From: Candidatus Omnitrophota bacterium
GTDB taxonomy: Bacteria > Omnitrophota > Gorgyraeia > Aquiviventales > Aquiviventaceae
Direction: 5' to 3'
Assembly: GCA_023247255.1 (NCBI GenBank)
Contig: JAHFGV010000015.1
Location: forward strand, 1-55,952
Length of the DNA: 55,952 bases
Part shown: positions 1-10,524 of the stretch, piece after piece
Position numbering within the stretch: position 1 is the stretch's first letter
Layout: each line of letters opens with the position of its first letter
Made by a program: the position numbers and the translations under genes
The notes under the pieces: generated by a model
Databases searched by the model: none
Seen by the model: only the letters and a program-made list of their open reading frames with translations
What the model was told of the DNA's origin: nothing

Positions 1-106
1 TTGACCGGGGGATTTTGACCCATGGCTGCGTTGCTCATCGCTTACATCCTCATCGAGGATGCTCGCTCTTCGCGCCTTGCCCTGAGTCAAAATCCCCACG
101 GCCAAA
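1..106. repeat. Palindromic MITE-like element (may extend left of window)
   Basis: Left TTGACCGGGGGATTTTGACCCATGG pairs with right CCCTGAGTCAAAATCCCCACGGCC; core GCGTTGCTCATCGCTT...CGCGCCTTG is shared with 32305-32476. Confidence 0.6.
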
Positions 107-158
107 TAGCGCAGTCATTTCTTAACGAACCCTAACGACGCTTGGCTATCTTGGGTAG

Positions 159-301
159 TAGCAGGCTGCTGAAAAATGCCACTCGGTTCCGGGTTCGGGG
201 TTCTGGGCTGGGGGCCAGGACCCGTCTCACCGATGAGCGTTGGTGTATTTGCCCCGAAACCTCAACCTAGAACAACGAAGGGTTTTTCCGCAGCCTGCTA
301 G
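159..301. repeat. Dispersed element with TIR CTAGCAGGCTGCGGAAAAA
   Basis: TAGCAGGCTGCTGAAAAATGCC ... GGGTTTTTCCGCAGCCTGCTAG; inverted copy at 36867-37017, degenerate copy at 25951-26084. Confidence 0.75.
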
Positions 302-360
302 TGACTATCTTAGCGAGTTCCTTCCTTTGACGCAAGGACTGCTGGGCTACTCAGACTGAC

Positions 361-2142
361 TCAAGAGGCAACAGACACAGACTCGAGAACTTCCTCAAAA
401 GCCCTCATCAATACTGCCATCGACCGTTCCGGTTGGCCACCCAGATGCACACGCAGGATACGCCGGCCTTGCTGAGCCATTGCTTGAAAATCTCCCAAGG
501 CCTGCGCCTGTTTCAGCACGCTAAAGTTCAAGGACATGCCCGGGATGGTAAGTCCCTGTGAATCCTCAGCGGTCAACAGCAGAAACACCCCATTGTCCGT
601 CCCTCCTTTGTAGAGCTGTCCGGTTGAATGCAGGTAGCGAGGGCCAAACTGCAACATGGTCGCTTTAGTCCATACGTCTGCGATTTTTTGTCGAATCTTT
701 CGAAGGGACTCATCCAACGTTGGGGTTCTTGGAAGAAACGACAGAACCGCTACAAAATCCACCGGGCGGATCTGTTGACACCACAAGGCCAGACACCGAC
801 TGATCGGTTGGGAAAAAGGCTTCCCCGATTCCTCCTCCGAGAAGGAACAAGTCGATTTGACGCTTCCATACACAGCCAGGTCGTCCTCAGCCAACCACGG
901 TTTCTCCAAAGGGAATCGTCCCTCTTGTCTGTACCGAGTGAGGAGCATCTTGGTCTGTTCCTTGCTCTGCGTGACGTTCGGTTCATCGAAAGGATTAATC
1001 CCTAAAAGATGCCCGGCTACGGCGGTAGCCACACACCATTTGGCCGCTTCCCCACCTAAATCATAAAGATCCTCCCATTGAATCCGCAGAACCGGATGTC
1101 CCGCGTCGGCCAAAGCCATGACGTGATGCTCCATGGCCTCATCCGGCTGCGAGCGAAGCTGCAACTCAATGAAGAACCGATCGGGTAAATAACGACTGGG
1201 GCTGCGCAGCACTTCCCCAACGATGGGGATAATGCCTTTTCCACACTTACCTGTGCTTTCAGCCAGAAGTTGCTCCACCCAAGTTCCGAAACTTTCAAGA
1301 GCCGGCGGGCAAATCAAAGTCATCTTATCCTTACCGGCCCCAAACCATTGAGCCATCGCGGCACCCAGCACGGCAGCCGGATTATCTTGAAGGGACGAAA
1401 GCCGACAGTGCTTAAACATCTCAAGCGCGCGATCGAGTAACTGAGCGATGTCCAATCCCATCAGTGCAGCAGGAACCAACCCGAAATAGGTGAAGGCTGA
1501 GAAACGCCCCCCCACATCCTGACCCGTCTGTGGACCGTGGACAAATATCTGACGGTATTGTCGTCGCCGAGCCTGGTTCTCCAGAGCAGTACCCGCATCG
1601 GTAATGGCAATACAACAGTCACTGGGATCACGACCGGCTTTCTCAAGCAGCTCAGAAAAATAGGCAAAGAGCGCTTCAACCTCCAGGGTCGTGCCTGACT
1701 TGCTGGAAACGATCACTAATAACCGCTTCAAATCCCAGCGTCGTTGGACAGAAAGAATCGCGGCGGGATCCGTGGTATCCAAAACAGTCAGGTCTAGGTA
1801 GGCATCGGCCGTTGCCAATGTGTCGTGGCAGACCTCGGTAAACAGACCGCTGCCTCCCATGCCGAGCAACAGAGCCTGGCTGAAACCTTCTTGGCGAATG
1901 GCCTGGACAAACTGGGACAAAGACGGAACCTGTCCGGCCATAACCTTGGGAATCTCCAACCAACCTAAGCGATTCCGGATTGTCTGCTGCACGAATGGAT
2001 CGGAACTCCACAGACTCGAATCCCGGTTCCATAGACGCTGGATGGAATTCTGGCCCTTGAGTCGATGCAAGCCTTCCTGAACGTAGCTCTGCCACCGACC
2101 CAAGATCGCTGTCTGCTGAGTGGACATGGGATAATAACTCAA
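361..2142 (-). CDS. pgi: Glucose-6-phosphate isomerase (resembles the PGI half of transaldolase/PGI fusions)
   Basis: 593 aa; sugar-isomerase motifs LLLGMGGSGLF, VSSKSGTTLE, GGRFSAFTYFGLVPAALMG. Confidence 0.85.
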   Translation of the reverse strand: MSYYPMSTQQTAILGRWQSYVQEGLHRLKGQNSIQRLWNRDSSLWSSDPFVQQTIRNRLGWLEIPKVMAGQVPSLSQFVQAIRQEGFSQALLLGMGGSGLFTEVCHDTLATADAYLDLTVLDTTDPAAILSVQRRWDLKRLLVIVSSKSGTTLEVEALFAYFSELLEKAGRDPSDCCIAITDAGTALENQARRRQYRQIFVHGPQTGQDVGGRFSAFTYFGLVPAALMGLDIAQLLDRALEMFKHCRLSSLQDNPAAVLGAAMAQWFGAGKDKMTLICPPALESFGTWVEQLLAESTGKCGKGIIPIVGEVLRSPSRYLPDRFFIELQLRSQPDEAMEHHVMALADAGHPVLRIQWEDLYDLGGEAAKWCVATAVAGHLLGINPFDEPNVTQSKEQTKMLLTRYRQEGRFPLEKPWLAEDDLAVYGSVKSTCSFSEEESGKPFSQPISRCLALWCQQIRPVDFVAVLSFLPRTPTLDESLRKIRQKIADVWTKATMLQFGPRYLHSTGQLYKGGTDNGVFLLLTAEDSQGLTIPGMSLNFSVLKQAQALGDFQAMAQQGRRILRVHLGGQPERSMAVLMRAFEEVLESVSVAS

Positions 2143-2154
2143 GCCAAAATACCA

Positions 2155-2694
2155 CTATTTCAGAGCGGTGAGTTCGCTTGCGTTTGAAATCTCACTGGAA
2201 AGTGTCCCCTCAAGGTAAGGACTGAGCTTGGCCCATGTTTGTTTGCCGACGACCCCGTCATCTTTCAGGCCGTGGAGCCGTTGAAACTCCTGAACGGCTT
2301 GACGCGTGAGGGGCCCTTTCTTCCCATCAACAGAGCCTTGGTAGAGCCCTGCGTTTACCAACGCCTGCTGAATCTCTCTGGTAGAAGGTTTGATCCACCT
2401 TTTTGCCGAACCCTTTTTGCCCATCGAAGCAGGAATATCCGATGCTGCCCCTTGGCTGACAGAAGCAACCTCAGAAGAAGTGGCCGTTTCACTCCATACC
2501 GCATCGGCTGGATGGCTGGAAGTTCCCCGTTCGAGCTGCGTCAGACGCTCATCCAGCAATCCAATCTGAGATTGCAGACGTTGGAACTGCTTGCCATATC
2601 CTGAAGATGCACATCCGCTCAAACCAAAAACCACCAGAGCTATCATTACCCCACCAATCATCGGTCTCATCGAAAACATCCTCCTTTTTTTCAC
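2155..2694 (-). CDS. Lipoprotein with peptidoglycan-binding domain
   Basis: LSGCASS lipobox; TREIQQALVNAGLYQGSVDGKKGPLTRQAVQEFQRLHGLKDDGVVGKQTWAKL (PG_binding_1). Confidence 0.85.
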   Translation of the reverse strand: MKKRRMFSMRPMIGGVMIALVVFGLSGCASSGYGKQFQRLQSQIGLLDERLTQLERGTSSHPADAVWSETATSSEVASVSQGAASDIPASMGKKGSAKRWIKPSTREIQQALVNAGLYQGSVDGKKGPLTRQAVQEFQRLHGLKDDGVVGKQTWAKLSPYLEGTLSSEISNASELTALK

Positions 2695-2786
2695 ACCTGT
2701 ACAATCTGCCCGAGAGTTTTTCCGCAGTCTGCTCGGATTTAAGCGATACTCGACGCGTGGGATTGTAGCATCCTAGCAGATAGGGT

Positions 2787-3686
2787 TCAAGACCCACTCG
2801 TATGCCCGGTCATCTCGCAAGGGGGTTGGGTAAGTTCCAACTGAATGGTCGTGTGACCGATTCCAAACTGTTTGGAAAGAAGATCCTGAAGCTCGGCGAG
2901 GATTTCAGCCCCCCGATTCATATCCTCCACCACCACATGACCACTCATGGCATCCATCCCTGTAGTGATCGTCCACAGATGCACGTCGTGAACACTCCGG
3001 ACCCCTTGCAGGGAGCGCATAGCCTGGGTCACTTCACTCATCCGCAAGTGACTGGGGGCGCCTTCCAGCAAAATGTTGACGGATCGCCTCACCAGATTCC
3101 ACGAGTTCACGGCAATCAACGATCCGATCAGCATTCCGGCAAGAGCATCGGCAACGGTCCATCCAAACCAATGGATGCACAGGCCAGCGATGATGACCCC
3201 CACTGAACCCAAGGCATCGCTCATGACATTCAGCCAGGCACCTTCCATATTCAGATTGCCCTGTCGATGGCGTTTCAGAAGCCGCCCGCTCAAAAGGTTG
3301 GTGAGCAACCCCAACACAGCAACACTGATCATCGGAATGGTCTGCACGAACACGGGTTGTTGCAAACGCATGAGGGCATGAACGAAAATCCACAAGACAA
3401 CAAGCCACAAAGCAATCCCGTTCGCCAAAGCCGCTAGAATCTCTGTGCGATAATAACCGTAAGTCTTCTGGGGTGTCGGTGGCAGATCGGAAATCCATGC
3501 CGCGAAGAGGCTCAAGGCCAAGGCCCCGGCATCGGTCAGCATGTGGCCGGCGTCAGCCATCAAGGACAGACTGCCCGTAAGCCAGCCGGTGATCAACTCT
3601 ATCCCCGTCATCCCCAGGGTCAGACCGAAAGCAACCTGCAAGGCTTGTCTGTCCCTCTGACGAGATGCTTGGGAATCTCTTTTCAT
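2787..3686 (-). CDS. Cation diffusion facilitator (CDF/CzcD-like)
   Basis: SLMADAGHMLTDAGALALSLFAAW and SDALGSVGVIIAGL CDF motifs. Confidence 0.9.
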   Translation of the reverse strand: MKRDSQASRQRDRQALQVAFGLTLGMTGIELITGWLTGSLSLMADAGHMLTDAGALALSLFAAWISDLPPTPQKTYGYYRTEILAALANGIALWLVVLWIFVHALMRLQQPVFVQTIPMISVAVLGLLTNLLSGRLLKRHRQGNLNMEGAWLNVMSDALGSVGVIIAGLCIHWFGWTVADALAGMLIGSLIAVNSWNLVRRSVNILLEGAPSHLRMSEVTQAMRSLQGVRSVHDVHLWTITTGMDAMSGHVVVEDMNRGAEILAELQDLLSKQFGIGHTTIQLELTQPPCEMTGHTSGS

Positions 3687-3695
3687 GCGTCCCGT

Positions 3696-5081
3696 CTATT
3701 GAATGTGCCGCAAACGCTCAAGGAAATATTCCGGTCCCTCAAAACCCAACAACCGAAGATCGCTGCGTTCCTTGCCAAAGCGGTCGAACAGCAAAAGAGT
3801 TGGAACCCCAAAGATATCATAACGATCAAACAGTGCCTGTGCATCCGCGGATACCCCGAGGGTGGCATCAATACGAAAGGGCTGCATGAATCCTAGGGCT
3901 TTTACCACATCCGGATGGCGGAAGGTCACCTGATCCATCTCCACACAAGGAAGACACCAATCCGCATAGACATCGATGATTATAGGCTGATGCTTGCTCC
4001 GTGCTTGTTCAAATGCAGCCTCAGTATAAGAAACCCACTGAATTCTCTCATGTACTTGAGTCTCCAGCTTTGCCTTGGGCCATGCCACGGCAATAGCTAC
4101 CCCAATGAGCACAGAACCGACCAGTTGTCTGATCCGCAGGAAGACTCGGTTGGAGGCCTGGCTCTGCTGGAGCCAGCCAAGATACAAACCCGTACCGAGT
4201 AGCAGTCCCGTAACAGACCAGCCTGCTACGGCAGAGGAAAACAGCGGCCTGAGAAAATAGAGCGCCAATCCCAAAAGAACACATCCCAACGCTTTCTTGC
4301 TCCAGATGAGCCACTCACCGGCCCGAGGAAGCTGACCCAATCGATGAGCTGCCGTTGCGAGCACCAAGTAAGGCAACCCCATCCCCAATCCCATGACAAA
4401 GAATAGAAGAAATCCTTGAACCGGATGCGCCAGATGACTCACGAAAAGCACAAGCCCCAGTACGAACGGACCGACGCAAGGAGCCGCGACCAGCCCCACA
4501 ACGATTCCCATGAAAAAAGCACCCCACGGACCGCTCCAGGCCTTGGTTAATCGTCGGTTGATCACCTGCGGAAGACGAAAATCATAGAAACCGAAGAGAC
4601 TCAACGAAAGCGCCAGGATAACACCCGCGACCGCCACCAACACACTCGGCTGCTGAAGCCACGCTCCCAACAAGGCACCGGTCTTCGCCGCAACAAACCC
4701 CAGGGCCGCGTAGCTCAGAGAAATCCCAAGGATATAAACGCCTGCCAGACGCACGACACGCTGCCATGATCCGCGTGCTTGTTGCGTAAAGAACGCCAGG
4801 GTCACAGGAATCATGGGATAGACGCAAGGAGTCAGGTTGAGGGCAAGCCCTCCGATAAAGGCGGCTAAAAACCCCATCCAGAATCCATGGTGGGTGATGA
4901 ATTCTCCAAGCCAACCTGAAGGCTGCCCAGTCTGTGGCACACCCAGTCCCTGTGCCCAAAGCGGGATGCAGAATCCGATTACCCCCAGCCCAACTACGAT
5001 TCTCAAACATTGTAGGCTCAGGTTGAAAAACCGGGATCGAGAATTACCTCTCATCGTTTTGCACCACTTCTCCAAATGCAC
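3696..5081 (-). CDS. dsbD: DsbD-like thiol:disulfide interchange protein (CcdA core plus thioredoxin domain)
   Basis: LTPCVYPMIPVTLAFF, AAPCVGPF, C-terminal ADWCLPCVEM thioredoxin motif. Confidence 0.88.
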   Translation of the reverse strand: MHLEKWCKTMRGNSRSRFFNLSLQCLRIVVGLGVIGFCIPLWAQGLGVPQTGQPSGWLGEFITHHGFWMGFLAAFIGGLALNLTPCVYPMIPVTLAFFTQQARGSWQRVVRLAGVYILGISLSYAALGFVAAKTGALLGAWLQQPSVLVAVAGVILALSLSLFGFYDFRLPQVINRRLTKAWSGPWGAFFMGIVVGLVAAPCVGPFVLGLVLFVSHLAHPVQGFLLFFVMGLGMGLPYLVLATAAHRLGQLPRAGEWLIWSKKALGCVLLGLALYFLRPLFSSAVAGWSVTGLLLGTGLYLGWLQQSQASNRVFLRIRQLVGSVLIGVAIAVAWPKAKLETQVHERIQWVSYTEAAFEQARSKHQPIIIDVYADWCLPCVEMDQVTFRHPDVVKALGFMQPFRIDATLGVSADAQALFDRYDIFGVPTLLLFDRFGKERSDLRLLGFEGPEYFLERLRHIQ

Positions 5082-5168
5082 CAGCCTATTGAGTCTCGCA
5101 AATCAGAATGGCAGCGTTTATCGATGGTGAATCCTGTCATGAAATTCCGCGAGCATCAATAAACCTCG

Positions 5169-6164
5169 TCATTGTCTTTTCAGATAGCCATGCTCTCTAA
5201 ACCACGCTAGGGCCCGATGGATGGCTTCTTCAATGGAAATCTGGGACAGCCCTAATTCTTTTACGGCCTTGCTTCCATCCAGCTGTTGTCCAATCCTGGT
5301 CGCTTGAACCACAGACCGTGGCAAGAGCGGTTCTGAATGTGTCAGCCAAGCCAAGCCTTCTGTGGCCAAGGCTGTTGCCAAGGCAAACCGAAAAGGAATG
5401 CGCCATCGTGGCGGACGCACACCGGCTGACAGAGCTACCCTGGTGGCAAATTCTTTGACAGTGAAATCGGCATGCGTCAGCAGATACCGCCCACCCACGC
5501 GCCCTCGCTCAGCAGCGCGAAGATGCCCCATGCCAACGTCTCCAGTATAGATTGCGTTGAACCGATGCTCGATGAACCAGGGGAAACGGCCTTTGGCAAA
5601 AAGGAGTAGTGCCTGTCCCGAAAAAGGATGGGCGTCATATTCCCCGATACAGAAACTCGGATTGACAGTAACAATGGGCACTCCCTCTTGAATGGCCCGC
5701 CGTACTTCATGCTCCATCGCTACTTTGACTGTGGCGTAGAGCGGACGCCACTGGGCCAAAGGCCAGGATTCAGCGTCTTCTTCATTGGCCGGACGATCGG
5801 AAAGCTGTCGGATCGTCGCCGCACTGCTGGTATAGACAATTCGCGCAGGACGCATGGCACGAAGCTGATTCAGGATTGCTCTTGTGGATTCCATTCCTTG
5901 AGCAATCGCGCTGTTTCGCCGCGCGCGAAAAGATGGGTAGTAACCCGCCGCGTGAAAAACCCACTCACAACCATCCGCCACTCGACGCAGCGCATGGGGT
6001 TCGTCTAGATCCACCCTGACGCGTTCCACATCGAGCCCATCGAGAACATGCAGGAATCGTTCGCTTCTATAGGTGGCACGCACCCGATGCCCAGCCGCAA
6101 GCAGCGCCCTGACGATATGTGCCCCGATATGTCCCGTCGCCCCTAGCACCAACGCCTGCGCCAT
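5169..6164 (-). CDS. NAD-dependent epimerase / dihydroflavonol reductase-like (HpnA-like)
   Basis: ALVLGATGHIGAHIVRALL Rossmann motif; VYTSSAATI and YATVKVAME. Confidence 0.82.
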   Translation of the reverse strand: MAQALVLGATGHIGAHIVRALLAAGHRVRATYRSERFLHVLDGLDVERVRVDLDEPHALRRVADGCEWVFHAAGYYPSFRARRNSAIAQGMESTRAILNQLRAMRPARIVYTSSAATIRQLSDRPANEEDAESWPLAQWRPLYATVKVAMEHEVRRAIQEGVPIVTVNPSFCIGEYDAHPFSGQALLLFAKGRFPWFIEHRFNAIYTGDVGMGHLRAAERGRVGGRYLLTHADFTVKEFATRVALSAGVRPPRWRIPFRFALATALATEGLAWLTHSEPLLPRSVVQATRIGQQLDGSKAVKELGLSQISIEEAIHRALAWFREHGYLKRQ

Positions 6165-6180
6165 CTGTATGAGATTGATA

Positions 6181-6359
6181 TCCAGTACTCACGCCTGTTT
6201 CATGTTTCATGTGTTATGTGTCATGGAAAGCAAAAGGGGCTCTTTGGCCCATACTTAAGATGCCTATTTATTTTCTGCTTTTTCATGACACATAACACAT
6301 GACTCATGACACAGACGTGAGCGCTGCCACTAATCTCGATGCATTTTGCAAAACCTCAG
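6181..6359 (-). repeat. CATGA-rich MITE copy 1
   Basis: Reverse complement of CTGAGGTTTTGCAAAATGCATCGAGATTAGTGGCAGCGCTCACGTCTGTGTCATGAG...; one end divergent. Confidence 0.75.
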
Positions 6360-6391
6360 ACATAACTCATGAAACATGACACAAAAGAGGG

Positions 6392-7684
6392 TCATTGCTC
6401 TTGTACAAGTCTGTTCGTTCGGCACACTTCGGCATAACGCCAAGCGCTTTGCCGTATGCGCCGTTGCTGAGTGGAATAATCCACATCCACCAACCCAAAC
6501 CGAGGCCCATACCCGTGAGCCCATTCAAAATTATCCAGAAGCGACCAGTAGCAGTACCCGATGACTCTGGCGCCCTCTTGAATGGCTTGAGCCATTGCCT
6601 GAAGGTGTCGGGTGATGAACGACCAGCGTCTGTGATCATCCACCATAGCCGTTCCGTTTTCCGTCACTAATAACGCAAGTCCCAGACGTGCCCACCGCGA
6701 CAGGGTCGCATGGAAAGACGCCGGGTGCACATCCCATCCCATCGCGGTGCGTTCGGTCACTTCCCGCGGATGATGTCCCAGATCACAGCTTGAGCCAAAC
6801 CATCGCCCAGGAGACGGTCCCCAACGAATGAACTGGCGTCCATAAAAGTTAACCCCTAAGAAGTCGAGCGTGCCTTGCGCCTCAGGGATCTTCAATCGCG
6901 CAATCCCCGGGACGAACCAGCAACCTTCCATCAAAGCATCGAGGAACGCCTGATTGAAGATACGATCCGTGTAGGCGGTGACCCACCGATCTATTGGCCA
7001 GTGGGATCGGCACGGCGTAAAAACCGGAACGTGCTTCGCAACACTCACCTGGGGGTGAAAGTTTCCTTCCTGGAAAGATTCATGCAGGATCCTATAGGCA
7101 GCGGCATGGGCGCGAATGAGATGTTCGGTCACCCGAAGGGCTTGCTTAAGGTCATGCGCCCCCGGTGGTCCTACGCCCTCGACGTAGTGCATGTTGACAT
7201 AAACCATAGGCTCGTTGATCGTAATCCAATAGCGCACCTGTGGACCCAACACGCTGATGACTCGTTGTGTGTACCGAGCAAAACAATCCACAGATTTCGG
7301 ATTGACCCAGCCTCCCTGAGCAGCAAGCCACTGGGGCGTTGTGAAGTGATGGAGCGTAACGATAGGCTCCAGATGTCGATCGCGCAACGCCTGGATGACT
7401 TTTACGTAGTGCTCCAAGGCCTCATCCGACCAGCAATCCTCTTGCGGCTCGATACGGCTCCATTCGATCGAAAAACGATGGGCCTTATGGCTGAGCCGCA
7501 CGGCGATATCGAAATCCTGCTCAAAACGTTGATAGTGCTCGCAGGCAAGACCGGAGGATTCACGCACTTTCTTCGCCTGCTCCCATGCCCACCAATCGTT
7601 ATGGGTGTTGTTCCCTTCCACCTGATGAGATGAGGTCGCCGTGCCCCAGAGAAAGCCTTCTGGAAAGACGCCGTCAGACATCAT
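6392..7684 (-). CDS. Family 1 glycoside hydrolase (beta-glucosidase)
   Basis: FPEGFLWGTATSSHQVEGNN, TINEPMVYVNMHY, LLVTENGTA GH1 motifs; start moved to internal ATG. Confidence 0.9.
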   Translation of the reverse strand: MMSDGVFPEGFLWGTATSSHQVEGNNTHNDWWAWEQAKKVRESSGLACEHYQRFEQDFDIAVRLSHKAHRFSIEWSRIEPQEDCWSDEALEHYVKVIQALRDRHLEPIVTLHHFTTPQWLAAQGGWVNPKSVDCFARYTQRVISVLGPQVRYWITINEPMVYVNMHYVEGVGPPGAHDLKQALRVTEHLIRAHAAAYRILHESFQEGNFHPQVSVAKHVPVFTPCRSHWPIDRWVTAYTDRIFNQAFLDALMEGCWFVPGIARLKIPEAQGTLDFLGVNFYGRQFIRWGPSPGRWFGSSCDLGHHPREVTERTAMGWDVHPASFHATLSRWARLGLALLVTENGTAMVDDHRRWSFITRHLQAMAQAIQEGARVIGYCYWSLLDNFEWAHGYGPRFGLVDVDYSTQQRRIRQSAWRYAEVCRTNRLVQEQ

Positions 7685-7688
7685 GACC

Positions 7689-8489
7689 TCACTGACCACC
7701 TCGTAGTATCTTACCAATCGCACGGGCTACGGCTGGAGATGCAAACACCGCTTGCGGTCCAGTCCAACAAGGCTTCCCAGAGAAATCGGTGAGCACCCGC
7801 CCGGTAGCCTTTGCCAAAACCGCAAAGGGCACCATATCCCAGGGCTTGACTCCATATTCGATGACCGCATCGGCTGCCCCACGCAGCGCCCAGAGATAAC
7901 CGTAGCAATCGCCATAAGCCCGCTCGAGATAACACCCTTGGACTACTCGCGTAAAACCCTCGGTAAAGGGGGTGTCTCGCCACCAGTGGCTGCCTCCATG
8001 AAAGATCACTGCGTCGTCAAGCTTTTTGACCGCCGGTGGCAGAGCCAATCGATGAGTGATCCTACCCACACGCTCGTAGGCTCTATTGCCATTGCCCAAA
8101 ACCGCAGCCAATCGAGTGTCGATAGCGGGGAAATCGCAGAGCCCTAAGGTCGCCTGTCCTTTCTCCACGCGGCCGATGAGAATACCCCAAGAAGGAAGTC
8201 CCCGAGAAAACGCCCGCGTGCCATCAATCGGATCGATCGTCCAGTAGGTTTCAGTAAGGGAACCGGAGAACCCAAATTCCTCGCCGACGATAGCCTCTCC
8301 AGGAAAAGCTTGTTCAATGGCATGACGCAGACGCTCCTCGATCCGTCGATCCGCCACGGTCACGGGTGATCTATCCGCTTTGCGCTCAATCCGAAGACCC
8401 GAGGACCGAAAATACCGCAAGGCAATCGTGCGACACTCATCCAATTGTTTTTCTACCCAGGTCCGAAGATACTGATCGTCTGTGCTCAT
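7689..8489 (-). CDS. Inositol monophosphatase family / histidinol-phosphatase-like
   Basis: GEEFG, WTIDPIDGTRAF, KPWDMVPF IMPase motifs. Confidence 0.88.
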   Translation of the reverse strand: MSTDDQYLRTWVEKQLDECRTIALRYFRSSGLRIERKADRSPVTVADRRIEERLRHAIEQAFPGEAIVGEEFGFSGSLTETYWTIDPIDGTRAFSRGLPSWGILIGRVEKGQATLGLCDFPAIDTRLAAVLGNGNRAYERVGRITHRLALPPAVKKLDDAVIFHGGSHWWRDTPFTEGFTRVVQGCYLERAYGDCYGYLWALRGAADAVIEYGVKPWDMVPFAVLAKATGRVLTDFSGKPCWTGPQAVFASPAVARAIGKILRGGQ

Positions 8490-8568
8490 GGTGGCTTATT
8501 GTACGCCGAGGCCAAGGCTGTTGACAAGAGGCAGCGCGCTCGGTTATAGTTTCTATGGTAAATAGTTA

Positions 8569-9087
8569 ATGATCTTAATTAAATATCGCGGAGCGGAATT
8601 CGTGGATATCGAGCCGTTCGGCAAGCGCATGATCGAGTTGTTGCCCCAGTTGGTGCGTGGATTCGCTCGACGGGAGCACAACTACCTTTCGCGAGGAAAG
8701 ATCACCCTTCCCCAACTCTGGACGTTGGAGTTGCTCACCAGCTATCCGTCCGGCTGCCCGATGAATGAACTCGCACGCTTATTGGACATCTCGCGACCGG
8801 CAGCTACTGGACTCATCGACCGCCTGCTGACACAAAACCTGGTACAGCGAACAGACGATGTTCAAGACCGCCGCATCGTCCGCGTAACGATCACCTCCAA
8901 GGGTCGACGGATACTCGCAGCCATCTGGGAGCAAAAACGTCAGATGGTGACACAGGTCTTTGGCCAGATCTCGCCTAAAGACCGATCGCAATACCTCTCA
9001 ACCCTTGAACAGGTCGTGGCTATCCTGACGCAACCGCAACAAAAGAGGCTACCTCGCAAACAGCCCGCGGTAACCATCAGACGGTAA
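8569..9087 (+). CDS. MarR-family transcriptional regulator
   Basis: LARLLDISRPAATGLIDRLLTQNLVQRTDDVQDRRIVRVTITSKGR. Confidence 0.9.
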   Translation: MILIKYRGAEFVDIEPFGKRMIELLPQLVRGFARREHNYLSRGKITLPQLWTLELLTSYPSGCPMNELARLLDISRPAATGLIDRLLTQNLVQRTDDVQDRRIVRVTITSKGRRILAAIWEQKRQMVTQVFGQISPKDRSQYLSTLEQVVAILTQPQQKRLPRKQPAVTIRR

Positions 9088-9152
9088 TTATAAAAAGAGA
9101 GACTGTCCCGTGCACCAAGCACGCGTCATCTCAAATACAAGCGGACTCCCTG

Positions 9153-10490
9153 ATGAACATCATGAAACAGACACTCCATCTTCTCAATGGCACTCTCTGG
9201 TTACCTCTGATTCTACTCGGAGCCCCCAATCATTCAGAAGCGACAGAACACCTCCTTGCAGCAACCCCACCTATCCCCACTGAGACCACCCGTACTCCCA
9301 TCGATAACCTCGCTCTGGAGGATTGCTACGCATCGGCCCTGGACTACAGCCAGACGATCGCTATCCACAAGGAGCGTCTTTCAGAAATCCAGGGTCGATT
9401 CCTGCAAGCATTCGGTTCCGCTCTGCCGCGAGCCTCATTTGAGCTCACGGAAAAACGTCAGGATGGCAGTGGTACTTCCTCCTTCAATCTGCGCGAGGTT
9501 CCGGAATACAAGCTTGCGCTCAACCAACCGTTGTTTACCGGTTTTAAGGAATTCGCCGCCCTGGAAGGGGTAAAAAATCAGCGCCTGGGACAGTCCGCCG
9601 AGCGCAGCCGTGCGGAACAATTGCTTTTTAGGAATGTCGCCGATGCCTTCTATCTTCTCATCGAGCAGCGTGAAGATCTCAAGATACTGGATGCCATTCG
9701 CAATACCCTCGTTGAGCGAATCGAAGAACTTAAGGAACGCCAACGGCTGGGACGATCACGGCCCAGCGAACTCATCGCGGCCCAGGCCCATCTGCGACGG
9801 ATTGACGCCGAATACCAACGCCTACTCAGTCAGGAGTGGGTGGCACTTCATCTCATGGAGTTCTTGACAGGACGTTCCCCGATTGGTTCCTTAAAAGAGC
9901 TCCCTCTTCCACTCACTGCGCTATCGGATGAATCCACCTATCTCGCTAACGTTTCCCAGCGAGCAGACATCCAAGCTCAAGAAGCGGCTTGGCACGTCGC
10001 TGAGCAAGAAATCAAAATCGCTCAATCGGGATTCTGGCCCCATGTATCCCTGGAAGGCTCCTACTATACCCGACGAGCCGGGGTCTCTTCAGGTATCGAC
10101 TGGGACACAATCCTGAAGGTGAACGTTCCCATCTTTCAGGGAGGGCAGGTTCGGGGAGCCGTCCGCGAGGCGTCTGCACGAGCCCGCCAAGCTAAACGGC
10201 AACTCGAGCAACTCAAACGCGAAGCCACTCTCGATATACGCGACGCCTATGCCTCTTGGAAGGCTGGGGTTCTGAAAACCGAAGCGTTGGCGCAGGTCAT
10301 GGAAGCTGCCGAGGCCAACTATCAATTCCAGGTAGAGGAATATCGTTTAAATCTCGTCAACAACCTGGAAGTATTGCAGACCCTCCAGGCCTTGCAGGAT
10401 GCGCGACGGGAATATCTTCATACCCAGTACGAAACCAAACGGCTGTTCTGGAACTTGCAGATAGCGGCTGGAGATCTGCGGCTTCAGTAA
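9153..10490 (+). CDS. TolC-family outer membrane efflux protein
   Basis: Repeated OEP helices (ALDYSQTIAIHKERL; AQVMEAAEANYQFQVEEYRLNLVNNLEVLQTLQ). Confidence 0.88.
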   Translation: MNIMKQTLHLLNGTLWLPLILLGAPNHSEATEHLLAATPPIPTETTRTPIDNLALEDCYASALDYSQTIAIHKERLSEIQGRFLQAFGSALPRASFELTEKRQDGSGTSSFNLREVPEYKLALNQPLFTGFKEFAALEGVKNQRLGQSAERSRAEQLLFRNVADAFYLLIEQREDLKILDAIRNTLVERIEELKERQRLGRSRPSELIAAQAHLRRIDAEYQRLLSQEWVALHLMEFLTGRSPIGSLKELPLPLTALSDESTYLANVSQRADIQAQEAAWHVAEQEIKIAQSGFWPHVSLEGSYYTRRAGVSSGIDWDTILKVNVPIFQGGQVRGAVREASARARQAKRQLEQLKREATLDIRDAYASWKAGVLKTEALAQVMEAAEANYQFQVEEYRLNLVNNLEVLQTLQALQDARREYLHTQYETKRLFWNLQIAAGDLRLQ

Positions 10491-10524
10491 CGATCACCCA
10501 TCACCCGTCACCCATAACCTGGAT